Shown one piece after another: positions 1 through 6,927 of a stretch of DNA of 30,126 nucleotides; position 1 is the stretch's first letter; every line of letters begins with the position of its first letter. The position numbers and the translations under genes are program-made. Location of the stretch: NCBI GenBank assembly GCA_964439725.1, contig CAYTPY010000019.1, positions 1 through 30,126 of the forward strand, read 5' to 3'. The notes below the pieces were generated by a model. That model was given only the letters and a program-made list of their open reading frames with translations. It did not search any database and was not told the origin of the DNA. The stretch comes from Croceibacterium_A sp964439725. Its GTDB lineage: Bacteria > Pseudomonadota > Alphaproteobacteria > Sphingomonadales > Sphingomonadaceae.

Positions 1-1
1 C

Positions 2-490
2 GTCGAGCCGTTGGAATCAACCAGCATTCACCTGATCATGATCGGCGTCACCCGGCTGATGCAGCTATTCCCGTTCAGCGGCGTGAACGAGACACTGGTG
101 CAGCGCTTCAACGACTTATCCCAACGCGAGCTAGAAGGCATCCGCGACTTCGTGATGCTCCACTACCGCCTCAACGAGCGCGAGGAGGATTTCTGGCGGC
201 GCTGCCGCGAGATGGATATTCCGAACTCGCTTTCGGAACGCATCGAGCTCTTCCGCGAGAACGCGCTCGCTTATCAAGCCCCCGACGAGTTGTTCCGGCT
301 CGACTCATGGGTCCAGGTCATGCTCGGCCAGCGCCTTGAGCCGCGGGCCTACCACCACTTCGCCAAGATGATGCGCCCGGAGCAGCTCCGCGATGCTCTC
401 GGCAACATCAAAGGGAACATCGATCAGGCCGTCGCGAAGCTGCCCGAGCATCAGGCGTTCCTTAACAGCTTTGAGACGATAGACGGGTGA
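2..490 (+). CDS. Flavin-dependent tryptophan halogenase family protein, C-terminal part (5' end outside window)
   Basis: The open frame enters from the left edge (first full codon at position 2) and stops with TGA at 488-490, so only about 162 C-terminal residues are present. The first residues read VEPLESTSIHLI. This is the PLESTSIH segment typical of the tryptophan-halogenase family (PrnA-like, Pfam Trp_halogenase), which lies near the substrate pocket. The rest is charged and helical (LNEREEDFWRRCREMD, LDSWVQVMLGQ), as in the C-terminal domain of these FADH2-dependent enzymes. The family uses reduced flavin, O2 and halide to halogenate tryptophan or other electron-rich aromatics in the cytoplasm. 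The N-terminal FAD motif and the catalytic lysine lie outside the window, so activity and substrate cannot be judged. A TTG at position 11 is an internal codon, not the start. Confidence 0.85.
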   Translation, partial: VEPLESTSIHLIMIGVTRLMQLFPFSGVNETLVQRFNDLSQRELEGIRDFVMLHYRLNEREEDFWRRCREMDIPNSLSERIELFRENALAYQAPDELFRLDSWVQVMLGQRLEPRAYHHFAKMMRPEQLRDALGNIKGNIDQAVAKLPEHQAFLNSFETIDG

Positions 491-526
491 CTTTGCCTGG
501 CAGTCGAAGCCAACTGCAGGTGCCGA

Positions 527-895
527 TCACCTCTCCAGGTACTGTCTAACCTGAGCCGCTAACTGCATCGGGTCGAACGGTTTCGGAATTACTCCCGCGG
601 CGCCAAGCGTCATCAGCTTCACCGCATCCCCGTCTGCAGCCCGAGCGGTAATGAAGACGATTGGCATGTCGCCTTCGGGAAGCTCTCTAATACGCTGCAG
701 GGTTGTCGGACCATCCATCGCTGGCATCATAACGTCCAGTAGTACGAGATCGGGTCGGTGCGCCTGCACCTCGTCCACCGCCTCGGCGCCCGATGCGCAG
801 CAGCGCACTTCGAAGTCGGAGTCCAACTCCAGGCTCATCTGCGCCACTTCGCGCAGGTCTGCCTCATCGTCTACGTAGAGCAGCCGCCAGGTCAT
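527..895 (-). CDS. Single-domain response regulator (CheY-like receiver)
   Basis: This is a 122-residue receiver domain with no output domain. The acidic pair Asp9-Asp10, the phosphoacceptor Asp54 (LVLLDVMMP), Thr83 (VFITA) and Lys105 (IPKPF) are all in place, so it should be a working phosphate acceptor. I chose the ATG at 895 over an in-frame GTG at 904 because MTWRLLYVDDE starts the fold directly; neither start has a strong Shine-Dalgarno. The gene lies 30 nt downstream of the histidine-kinase gene on the same strand and is probably co-transcribed with it. That suggests it takes phosphate from that kinase and either passes it on through the nearby Hpt protein or acts as a phosphate sink. 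It ends facing the halogenase gene, with only 36 nt between them. Confidence 0.9.
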   Translation of the reverse strand: MTWRLLYVDDEADLREVAQMSLELDSDFEVRCCASGAEAVDEVQAHRPDLVLLDVMMPAMDGPTTLQRIRELPEGDMPIVFITARAADGDAVKLMTLGAAGVIPKPFDPMQLAAQVRQYLER

Positions 896-925
896 GCAAC
901 GCACTGTACTGATTGGCGGGGCTGC

Positions 926-2245
926 TTAGTCGCGATCCTCAGCAGCGAGAGGGAAGTCGACATGAAACGTGGCTCCTTTCGGCAAGGTGGGTTCAAAAAT
1001 GATCGAGCCGCCGAGTTGCTCGACGATGCTCTTCGTGATGACCAGCCCTAGGCCGGTGCCGGCTTGAACGCGGCTGGAGGAGGCATCGTGCTGCCTGAAG
1101 CGCTGGAACAGCTGACTTCGGAAATCTTCGGCGACACCGATGCCGTGATCGATCACACTGAGTCGGGCATTCTCGCGATCCCGGGTCAGCCGCACGGTCA
1201 CTTGTTCTTCCGGCGGTGAGAACTTCGCCGCGTTGGAAAGCAGGTTGGCGAGCACTTGCAGCAAGCGATTGCGATCGGCGGTAACGATCACCGGTGATGC
1301 GGGCACGTCTTCGTTCAAAGTCACGCCCGATGCTACAGCAAAGGGCTGGTTCTGCTCCACGCTGCAATGAACTAGTTCCACCAAATCGACCGGCTCAAGG
1401 TGGTACTCGACATGGCCAGACTGCAGCTTGTCGACATCGAGCAGGTCGTTAACCAAAGCCGTCAGCCGCTCGCTGTTGCGCTGGGCAATCTGCACCAATC
1501 GAGCGGCCTTTTCGGGCAGTGGGCCCGCCGCACCTGCGCAGACTATGCCGAGGGCGCCGGCGATCGCAGTCAGGGGGGTGCGCAGTTCATGGCTCACCGT
1601 TGAGACAAGCTCATCCTTGAGCCGAGCCGCCTGGCGCTCGTCAGTAATATCTCGCGATACGAGGAGTTGNNNNNNNNNNNNNNNNNNNNNNNNNNNNNNN
1701 NNNNNNNNNNNNNNNNNNNNNNNNNNNNNNNNNNNNNNNNNNNNNNNNNNNNNNNNNNNNNNNNNNNNNAGCGCGAGAACCTCTCTCTCCTGCTTTATGG
1801 ACGCCGCTGAAAGCACCCGCTCGGTGACGTCGTTGGAGATCGACAAGGCAGCGACCACTTTGTCCGGGTCGTCGTAATCGTAAATGGGAGTGTAGCTGAA
1901 GTCGAAGTAGCGAGGCTCGTGCCCCGGGGGGCCCTGGACTTCGGCGCTGGTCCGAACGAAGGACTCCTTGAACGCGCGCTCCACCAGAGGTGCAAAGTTG
2001 GCCCAAAGGGGCCCTGACACCTCCTCGATCGGCCGGCCGAGGTTAGACAGCGAGACATCCTCCCAGAGGGCATGATACGGCGCATTGAAAATGAAGGCAG
2101 CCTCATCCCCCCAGAGCAGGAACATGGGTTGTTCGGAGCAGAGTAGGACATCGCAGAGAAAGTTGAGCTGCTTCGGCCAGGTTTCCCTCGGACCCAGGGG
2201 AGTGCTGGCCCAGTCGTAGGCTTCAAACGTCTTTCGATCCAACAT
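926..2245 (-). CDS. PAS-domain sensor histidine kinase (interrupted by an assembly gap)
   Basis: The N-terminal part (YDWASTPLGPRETWP... FSYTPIYDYDDP... VAALSISNDVTER) is a PAS/PAC-type sensor domain of the kind found in soluble alphaproteobacterial kinases; no membrane segment is visible. After the gap the frame resumes with the end of another PAC motif (LLVSRDITDERQ). Next comes the HisKA box (STVSHELRTPLTA), with the phosphorylated His inside it. The HATPase_c motifs follow: the N box (NRLLQVLANLLSNAAKFS), the D box (VIDHGIGV) and the G box (GTGLGLVITKSIVE). It has no receiver domain of its own. The gap at 1670-1769 stays in frame at its nominal 100 N, but its true size is unknown and it probably hides most of a second PAS domain. 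The start ATG at 2245 lies 60 nt below the hpt gene. Likely partners are the receiver downstream and the Hpt protein upstream. Confidence 0.9.
   Translation of the reverse strand: MLDRKTFEAYDWASTPLGPRETWPKQLNFLCDVLLCSEQPMFLLWGDEAAFIFNAPYHALWEDVSLSNLGRPIEEVSGPLWANFAPLVERAFKESFVRTSAEVQGPPGHEPRYFDFSYTPIYDYDDPDKVVAALSISNDVTERVLSAASIKQEREVLAXXXXXXXXXXXXXXXXXXXXXXXXXXXXXXXXXXQLLVSRDITDERQAARLKDELVSTVSHELRTPLTAIAGALGIVCAGAAGPLPEKAARLVQIAQRNSERLTALVNDLLDVDKLQSGHVEYHLEPVDLVELVHCSVEQNQPFAVASGVTLNEDVPASPVIVTADRNRLLQVLANLLSNAAKFSPPEEQVTVRLTRDRENARLSVIDHGIGVAEDFRSQLFQRFRQHDASSSRVQAGTGLGLVITKSIVEQLGGSIIFEPTLPKGATFHVDFPLAAEDRD
1670..1769. other. Assembly gap (100 N) inside the histidine kinase gene
   Basis: The gap is exactly 100 N, the usual placeholder for a gap of unknown length. 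I found no shared sequence between its two edges, unlike the gaps at 7818 and 18162. The kinase frame continues on both sides. The far side starts at the last residues of a PAC motif, so a PAS domain is probably missing (normally about 100 residues, more than the 33 the placeholder allows). Confidence 0.95.
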
Positions 2246-2305
2246 TCGGGGCCGTCATCCTGATTACTGTGATTCACCTATCAACGCATACTGTCAGCTT
2301 CGGTG

Positions 2306-2578
2306 TCAGCCGCTGGTTCCAGGGACCTCCGCATCATGAAGAGCTTGTAGAAGAGCACCAAGAGCCGGCTCCAGCGCTTCTTGATCGCCGCGCTCTATGC
2401 TCAGCTCGAGCGCTCGTGCGGCCGCACCTATTTCGGCAAATCCAAACATGCCCGCACGCCCTGCTAAGCTGTGTGCGATTTGGCCCAGCGCCGCTTCATC
2501 GCGCGCTATCCAAGCGTCGCGCAGGGCGAGGTTTCGCTCCCGGCACGTATGCAAGAACTGCAGCCTGAGGGCCGCCAT
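2306..2578 (-). CDS. Hpt (histidine phosphotransfer) domain protein
   Basis: This is a small helical protein of 90 residues from the ATG at 2578. The segment QIAHSLAGRAGMFGF matches the Hpt signature (AHxLKGxxxxxG), with the phosphorylated His at about residue 36. Paired alanine- and leucine-rich helices follow (GAAARALELSIERG, LEPALGALLQALHDAE), as expected for a four-helix Hpt bundle. An in-frame GTG at 2599 would add seven residues (VNDFERK) that fit the first helix, so the start is uncertain. Longer upstream extensions are unlikely because they run towards the divergent regulator gene. Free-standing Hpt proteins shuttle phosphate between receiver domains. Here the gene sits just upstream of a kinase without a receiver and of a free receiver, and divergent from a DNA-binding regulator. 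Confidence 0.8.
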   Translation of the reverse strand: MAALRLQFLHTCRERNLALRDAWIARDEAALGQIAHSLAGRAGMFGFAEIGAAARALELSIERGDQEALEPALGALLQALHDAEVPGTSG

Positions 2579-2599
2579 CTTCCGTTCGAAATCGTTCAC

Positions 2600-2690
2600 T
2601 CTCAGCCGCCAGTTGGTTAACAAGACCGGGAACGGAGCGCTGCTCCAAGGGTATCTGACAAACGGGAACGAAAGGATTGGGGTCCCCTGA
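2600..2690. promoter_or_regulatory. Divergent intergenic region between hpt and the NarL-type regulator
   Basis: This region separates two divergent signalling genes. It holds an 8-nt direct repeat, CGGGAACG, at 2627-2634 and 2663-2670 (36 nt apart). It also has a small perfect hairpin, GGAGC-gct-GCTCC, at 2634-2646. GGAAC resembles the -35 element of EcfG (general stress) promoters, but I see no CGTT at the correct distance, so I do not call an EcfG promoter. The CGGGAACG pair could bind a regulator. Confidence 0.35.
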
Positions 2691-3317
2691 ATGACGAAAG
2701 TCCTGGTCGCGGATGACGACCCACTTACCTTGGCGGGGATAGAACTCCTGCTCGCCAACTCGATTTTCAAGGTTGTCGCAACCGCGCAGTCGGGCAAGGA
2801 AGTTCTGGGGAGTTTCGCCGCCGCCCGGCCCGATGTGCTGGTGCTCGATATCCGCATGCCCGAACGGAGCGGGCTCGACATTCTTCGCACGCTGCGCGGG
2901 CGGGGCGACAATCGGCCGATCGTCCTCCTGACGGGGAGCATCAATGACCAGGATGCTCAGGAGGCGATGGACCTCGGCGTCAACGGGCTCGTCATCAAGG
3001 CCAATGCGCCTCGCGACCTCCTTATCTGCCTTGAGTCGGTGCGACAGGGCCGCCGATGGTTCGACCAAGAAGTCATGCAGCGGGCAATGGAGCGGGTGGG
3101 CGCACCTGAGGATAAGGGCCCTCTGGACTCGCTAACCCCGCGTGAGCGCGGGATCGCGCTACTCGTGCAGAGGGGGCTTCGGAACAAGGAGGTTGCCGAG
3201 GAGCTTGGGCTGAGCGAAGGAACGGTGAAAGTTCACCTCCATAAGATATTCGAAAAGCTGGGGGTGCGCAGCCGGACCGAGCTCATCCTCATGGCTTCCG
3301 ACAGGGCCGCGGACTGA
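2691..3317 (+). CDS. NarL/FixJ-family response regulator (receiver + LuxR-type HTH)
   Basis: The protein has 208 residues. The receiver domain carries the acidic triad Asp8-Asp9-Asp10, phosphoacceptor Asp53 (VLVLDIRMP), a Thr in VLLTGS and a Lys in LVIKANAP. The C-terminal LuxR/GerE helix-turn-helix spans about residues 147-200 (SLTPRERGIALLVQRGL, then NKEVAEELGLSEGTVKVHLH, then KIFEKLGVRSRTEL). Both parts are complete, so it should be a phosphorylation-controlled transcription factor. It is transcribed away from the hpt-kinase-receiver genes and lies directly upstream of the pilus locus on the same strand. This makes the pilus genes a plausible target, which is inference only. The ATG at 2691 follows a weak ribosome-binding site and the short palindrome GGGGTCCCC. 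Confidence 0.92.
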   Translation: MTKVLVADDDPLTLAGIELLLANSIFKVVATAQSGKEVLGSFAAARPDVLVLDIRMPERSGLDILRTLRGRGDNRPIVLLTGSINDQDAQEAMDLGVNGLVIKANAPRDLLICLESVRQGRRWFDQEVMQRAMERVGAPEDKGPLDSLTPRERGIALLVQRGLRNKEVAEELGLSEGTVKVHLHKIFEKLGVRSRTELILMASDRAAD

Positions 3318-3457
3318 TCCGGCTATAGCCAAGGATATAGTTTAGCTAAACGCCCGTTAACTGTCTTCTCACCGCCCGATGAATGGTGGCGAGAGGCCAA
3401 GAGCGTCATCTCCATCAGCGTACCGGTGGGCTCGTCCCACGCACGCAGTGGACCTCG
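3314..3457 (+). promoter_or_regulatory. Leader of the first pilin gene, with palindromes and a hairpin
   Basis: Just after the regulator's stop codon this region holds two perfect palindromes, GGCTATAGCC (3321-3330) and GTTTAGCTAAAC (3340-3351). An inverted repeat at 3368-3393 (CTCACCGCC / GGTGGCGAG, one mismatch and one G-U pair) could form a leader hairpin. The first ~60 nt resemble the leader before the third pilin gene (5212-5280): both begin with CTGATCCG at a stop codon and share TATA, GGA-ATA, TTAGC and CGTTA blocks in the same order. It may be a common promoter or operator for the pilin genes. Confidence 0.4.
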
Positions 3458-4060
3458 ATGACCTCTATACGGCTTCTTTTTCTGGCACTTGCCGCGATCA
3501 TCGGGACGGTCGCCGCGACGGCGCATGCTCAGGTCACCGCCTATGCTGCCGGTCAAGGAGCGATCAATCGTATCGAGGTCGGCATCGATGTCCGTGCGTC
3601 GGTCCGCGACCGCTGCGGTTTTGCCGAAGGCGGGGCTCCTTCGGGAACGGTGAACCAGACCGATTTTGACGTCGCAGGTATCAGCAAAGATTTTGCGATC
3701 CGGCTGAACTGCAGCAGCGCATCCCGCGTTGCCGTTCGGTCTCAAAATGGCGCGCTTAGCCACGGCACGAGCGTGCCGGGCTATGTTTCCCGCGCGCCCT
3801 ATAGCGTCCAACTGCGCCTCGCGGGCGACGACGGCACTATCTCAACTGCCAGCTGCAATGCGGCGGACCTGACTGGAACCGGTTCCTGCGCGTTCGCGGG
3901 AACTGCGAGCCAGACCACGGGGCTGCGGCTGGCCGCCGCTTCGACTAAGGACAACGGTTCCTACCTTCGAGTGAGTGCGCCGGCTTACACCGGCACGCAG
4001 CCTCTGCTCGCCGGCGACTACTCGGACACCTTGACCGTCACGGTGAGTATTGCCCCATAG
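3458..4060 (+). CDS. SCPU (spore coat protein U) domain pilin, Csu-type pilus subunit
   Basis: The protein has 200 residues. A Sec signal peptide (MTSIRLLFLALAAIIGTVAATAHAQ) ends at AHA-Q. The mature part is a beta-rich SCPU domain with four cysteines (DRCGF, LNCSS, ASCNA, GSCAF) and the typical C-terminal strand GDYSDTLTVTVS. SCPU proteins are subunits of archaic (Csu-like) chaperone-usher pili. They are secreted to the periplasm and assembled by donor-strand exchange through the usher. I chose the ATG at 3458 because it begins the signal peptide; the frame is open upstream to 3383, but that extension would put 25 polar residues before it. This is the first gene of the pilus cluster. Whether it is a major or minor subunit cannot be told from sequence alone. 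Confidence 0.85.
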   Translation: MTSIRLLFLALAAIIGTVAATAHAQVTAYAAGQGAINRIEVGIDVRASVRDRCGFAEGGAPSGTVNQTDFDVAGISKDFAIRLNCSSASRVAVRSQNGALSHGTSVPGYVSRAPYSVQLRLAGDDGTISTASCNAADLTGTGSCAFAGTASQTTGLRLAAASTKDNGSYLRVSAPAYTGTQPLLAGDYSDTLTVTVSIAP

Positions 4061-4069
4061 CGAAGTAAT

Positions 4070-4104
4070 TTGTTTACGAACTAAACCGGGAACTTGTTTA
4101 CGAA
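4070..4104 (+). repeat. 11-bp direct repeat before the second SCPU gene
   Basis: TTGTTTACGAA occurs at 4070-4080 and again at 4094-4104, 24 nt apart (just over two helical turns). The second copy runs into the likely ATG start at 4104. The spacing would allow two regulator molecules on one DNA face, but it could also be a small local duplication. Confidence 0.45.
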
Positions 4105-5215
4105 TGAAGCCGTACTCGATGACAGATGCGGAGCCCCCCGGCCTNNNNNNNNNNNNNNNNNNNNNNNNNNNNNNNNNNNNNNNNNNNNNNNNNNNNNNNN
4201 NNNNNNNNNNNNNNNNNNNNNNNNNNNNNNNNNNNNNNNNNNNNCCTTACCGGGAACGGCTGCGGCGCAAGTTCAGTATTCCGCTTTTTGCGGCGTCACG
4301 GGTGACGCTACGGCGCCGGTCTCGGTTACCTACGACCCCTTTTCGCCCCGTGGTCTATCTGAGGCGACGATTCCGCTTATCCTGCAGCGCACGCGCAACT
4401 TGGTCGGCGGTCGAACCAACAACGTGAGCCTCATCCTCACGGCACCAGCGGACACACCGCCGTTGACGATTACCTACCGGGGCCAGAACGTGCTGTACCG
4501 CGAAGGTGCGACAGCGGGACGCCCGCGGGGGCTGGGAGGCCACTCGCCCGGCGAAATTCGGTTTCAATTCGGCGGATTGTTTTCAACCGACTTATCGTCT
4601 CCGCTGGATTTGCGCGTTTCCGTCCCGCCCGGAACCGACCTTTCGGCCGGCGAGCCGATCTATCTCGACATGATTTACATCTGCGACGCCGATGGGGCCA
4701 TGTTGCCTATTCTTCTGCCGACACGTCTCAGCCGGGCTGTACGTCTCGACGTCAATGTCGTCAGCGCTTTGCAAGCCTATTATGCCGGGTCGGCTTTGGA
4801 CTTCGGCGAGATCGGAGACATCACCACTCAGCAGGTCCAGGCCGATCCAGACCGCTACACTACGGCAGCGACCAACTCGTTGCGGGTCCGCAGCTCCGGA
4901 CCCTTCCAAGTCCAGGTTCGATCTCAGAACGACTTCCGCCTGACCTACCCCGGTGGCAATACCGGGATTCCTGCCCAAACTATCCGGTACACCGTGCGTT
5001 TTCTTGGGCAGGACATCGCCTCGAACGGTGCTTTCGGCTCTCGGATCTGCGAGCGCGCTGGTGTGGGCGGAGCGGGGGGGATGTTACCGATCCAGGCCCG
5101 TTTGACCGAAGGTGGTGCGGGAAAAACGCCGTCGCCGAACTACGCCGATAGAGTGACTGTGACGTTCACGCCGATCGTCACCGCATCGGCGGCGCAAACC
5201 TGCGCCGGGCTCTGA
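4104..5215 (+). CDS. Long SCPU-family pilus protein, candidate two-domain tip subunit (gap near 5' end)
   Basis: After the gap the frame reads LPGTAAAQ-VQYSAFCG, which looks like the end of a signal peptide. About 320 beta-rich residues follow, up to TGA at 5213-5215. This is roughly twice the size of a single SCPU pilin. Two modules seem present. The first runs from VQYSAFCGVTG to LLPTRLSRAVRLDV and the second from ALQAYYAGSALDFGEIG to YADRVTVTFTPI, the latter ending like an SCPU domain. In the Csu system the two-domain protein CsuE is the tip adhesin, so this gene may encode the tip; that is an analogy, not a demonstrated match. The start is uncertain: ATG at 4104 (MKPYSMTDAEPPG) is plausible, but the hydrophobic core of the signal peptide lies in the 100-N gap (4145-4244), whose true length would have to be 2 mod 3 to keep this start in frame. 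Confidence 0.7.
4145..4244. other. Assembly gap (100 N) in the 5' part of the long SCPU gene
   Basis: The gap is exactly 100 N. The edges share only a trivial CCT, so overlap cannot be inferred. It hides the signal-peptide core of the long SCPU protein. Confidence 0.95.
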
Positions 5216-5353
5216 TCCGCCACTATACCATTGGACATATGCGGTCTTAGCCGCGCGTTAGCCAGCTTTTCGCCGGTGGCCAAATGTTAGGAGCGATCGG
5301 CTCCCTGTATCTCGGGTTCATCAGAACCGCCCACGGGCAACTGGAGAACTGAG
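5212..5353 (+). promoter_or_regulatory. Leader of the third pilin gene
   Basis: This 138-nt stretch between two pilin genes probably carries its own promoter or a processed leader. Its first part (5212-5280) resembles the region after the regulator gene (3314-3374). A small perfect hairpin, GGAGC-gatcg-GCTCC, sits at 5290-5304. A good ribosome-binding site, GGAGA at 5343-5347, lies 6 nt before the ATG at 5354. I could not assign confident -35 and -10 boxes. Confidence 0.4.
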
Positions 5354-5920
5354 ATGAAAAAGACCCTTTCAAGCGCGCTCCTCGTCGCCGCTGCCTTCGC
5401 AGCTCTGCCGGCAGCCGCGCAAACCGGCCCCGCGGCCGGAACCGTGCAGGTTAACGGCACCGTTGCGGCCAAGTGTTACGCTCTGCAGCCGATCGCGGGC
5501 ACGATCTCCCTTGGCGAACTGGCCAAAGATGACGGCACCATTGACGAAGCATTTTCGAAAGCCACTGGCGGGAAGAGCACCATGTTCACGGTCCGCTGCA
5601 ATGGGTCGAATCCGCTCCTCTCGGTGCGCGCGCTTCCGCTGGTAAACAATGCGGTGACCGAGACCGCCAACGGTTACACGAACAAGGTCCACTATACGGC
5701 GACGCTCGATGCAACTCGCGCTCAAGGAGGCAAGACCAGCGTTGCGGCGCCGTCACGCGAAACCGCGCCTGCGACCGCCCGCGTGGACGGACGGCTGGCT
5801 GCTGAAGCGAACAATATGCTCCTGACCATCTCCAACGGTCAGACAGAGAGTTCGACGGCTATCCTCGATGCCGGCGCCTACCAAGGCTCGGTTAGCGTCA
5901 CGATCTCGGCTCCCCTCTGA
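5354..5920 (+). CDS. SCPU-like pilin, candidate major pilus subunit
   Basis: The protein has 188 residues. A clear Sec signal peptide (MKKTLSSALLVAAAFAALPAAAQ) ends at AAA-Q. The mature domain starts GTVQVNGTVAAKCYALQ, contains a second Cys (FTVRCNGSN) that could pair with the first, and ends in the beta-strand pattern YQGSVSVTISAPL seen in SCPU/Csu pilins. It has the best ribosome-binding site of the pilins and its own leader, which fits high expression and therefore a major-subunit role; this is inference. It differs from the 3458-4060 pilin in having two cysteines instead of four. The small ORF, chaperone and usher follow on the same strand. Confidence 0.82.
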   Translation: MKKTLSSALLVAAAFAALPAAAQTGPAAGTVQVNGTVAAKCYALQPIAGTISLGELAKDDGTIDEAFSKATGGKSTMFTVRCNGSNPLLSVRALPLVNNAVTETANGYTNKVHYTATLDATRAQGGKTSVAAPSRETAPATARVDGRLAAEANNMLLTISNGQTESSTAILDAGAYQGSVSVTISAPL

Positions 5921-5932
5921 GGATCGCGGACT

Positions 5933-6103
5933 GTGAGCCCCGTCGCGCTGCTGCAGTTAGCCGCGGAATTCCGCCGGCGGGCTGCAGCAGCCCAATTGCC
6001 AGAGAAGGCCGACTTGATTTTCCTCGCCGAGGAGTACGAAGCTGCGGCTCGCATTGCCCCGATGGATAAAGAAGGCAGCTTCTCCGTTAAGCTACCGAAG
6101 TGA
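5933..6103 (+). CDS. Small 56-residue protein of unknown function
   Basis: A short frame from GTG at 5933 to TGA at 6101-6103 lies 12 nt after the pilin stop, with TGAGGA at 5918-5923 as a possible ribosome-binding site. The product (VSPVALLQLAAEFRRRAAAA ... LPEKADLIFLAEEYEAAARI) is strongly helical and amphipathic, with no signal peptide. It resembles many short cytoplasmic alphaproteobacterial proteins with a LAAEFR...LAEEYEA helix pair, but I do not recognise a named family. Its codon use matches that of neighbouring genes and the frame fills the space between pilin and chaperone, which argues that it is real. A role in pilus control would be a guess from position. Confidence 0.55.
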   Translation: MSPVALLQLAAEFRRRAAAAQLPEKADLIFLAEEYEAAARIAPMDKEGSFSVKLPK

Positions 6104-6165
6104 GTACACCGGAAGCTCAAATTGCGCTGTCTGTCCGCTACGCCAGAGCGAGCCAGGAGGAATAA

Positions 6166-6924
6166 ATGGAAACTGCTGGTCGCCGCATCCGGCTCCTCAT
6201 CGCTGCCGTTGCAATCTCGAGCGCATTGGGGACGCAACCGCTCCTCGCAATGACGGTTCAGCCGGTGGTGATCGACCTCGCGACAGCCGGCCGCTCGATG
6301 AGCGATGTGATTATCGTCGAGAATACCTTCGACCGACCTTTGGCCGTGGAAGTCAGCTCCCAGGCGTTGCAACTTACCGAAGACGGAGTTGAAGCTAGTG
6401 GTGTCGATACTGGGGAATTGGCGGTGTTCCCACCGCAAGCCTCGATACAGCCCGGCCAGCGACAAAACTTCCGAGTGCAGTACGTCGGCGAGCCGGATCT
6501 ACCCCGCAGCAAGCACTACTTCGTCACCGTCGCGCAGCTTCCAGTTCAGGAGGTTTCGAACGAGTCGAACATCCAACTGCTGTACAACTTCCAAGTCTTG
6601 GTCAGCGTCGCGCCGGACAGTGCCCGTCCGAACATCAGCATCGCTTCGGCTGAGATCGGCCGTGATGAAAGCGGCAACCCGGTACCTGTCATCAACGCGA
6701 GTAACTCATCGGCGGTTCACGGCTACCTTTCGCGCGGCCGCATACGCGTCACGCAGCGAGATTCGAGCGGGCAAGAGGTGTTCCGTCGTGACCTGACCGG
6801 CCCTGAGATCCAGCAATCGCTGGGCTATGGGTTGATTGGAGGCGGCCAAAATCGTCATATCGCCTTGCCGGTTTCGCTTCCCTCTACCGAAGGTACAGTC
6901 ACGGTCAGCTATTCCGCCGACTAA
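6166..6924 (+). CDS. Periplasmic pilus assembly chaperone (PapD/CsuC-like)
   Basis: The protein has 252 residues with an N-terminal signal sequence (RLLIAAVAISSALGTQPLLA) before MTVQPVVIDL. The first domain has the PapD-like immunoglobulin pattern: VIDLATAGRSMSDVIIVENTFDRPLAVEV, then AVFPPQASIQPGQRQNFRVQY and KHYFVTVAQLPVQ. The second domain ends in GGGQNRHIALPVSLPSTEGTVTVSYSAD. Such chaperones hold pilin subunits in the periplasm by lending a beta strand and deliver them to the usher. The ribosome-binding site is excellent (AGGAGG, 5 nt before ATG 6166), so translation is probably strong and independent of the small ORF upstream. The usher gene begins 3 nt after its stop, so the two are almost certainly co-transcribed. 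Confidence 0.9.
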   Translation: METAGRRIRLLIAAVAISSALGTQPLLAMTVQPVVIDLATAGRSMSDVIIVENTFDRPLAVEVSSQALQLTEDGVEASGVDTGELAVFPPQASIQPGQRQNFRVQYVGEPDLPRSKHYFVTVAQLPVQEVSNESNIQLLYNFQVLVSVAPDSARPNISIASAEIGRDESGNPVPVINASNSSAVHGYLSRGRIRVTQRDSSGQEVFRRDLTGPEIQQSLGYGLIGGGQNRHIALPVSLPSTEGTVTVSYSAD

Positions 6925-6927
6925 GCC

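Noticed and set aside
2627..2690. EcfG-type stress promoter based on GGAAC
   Set aside because: No CGTT-like -10 occurs 16-17 nt downstream of either GGAAC in either direction.
3321..3351. Terminator after the response regulator gene
   Set aside because: The two palindromes have no loops or T-run and are too short to form a stable terminator; a protein-binding role is more likely.
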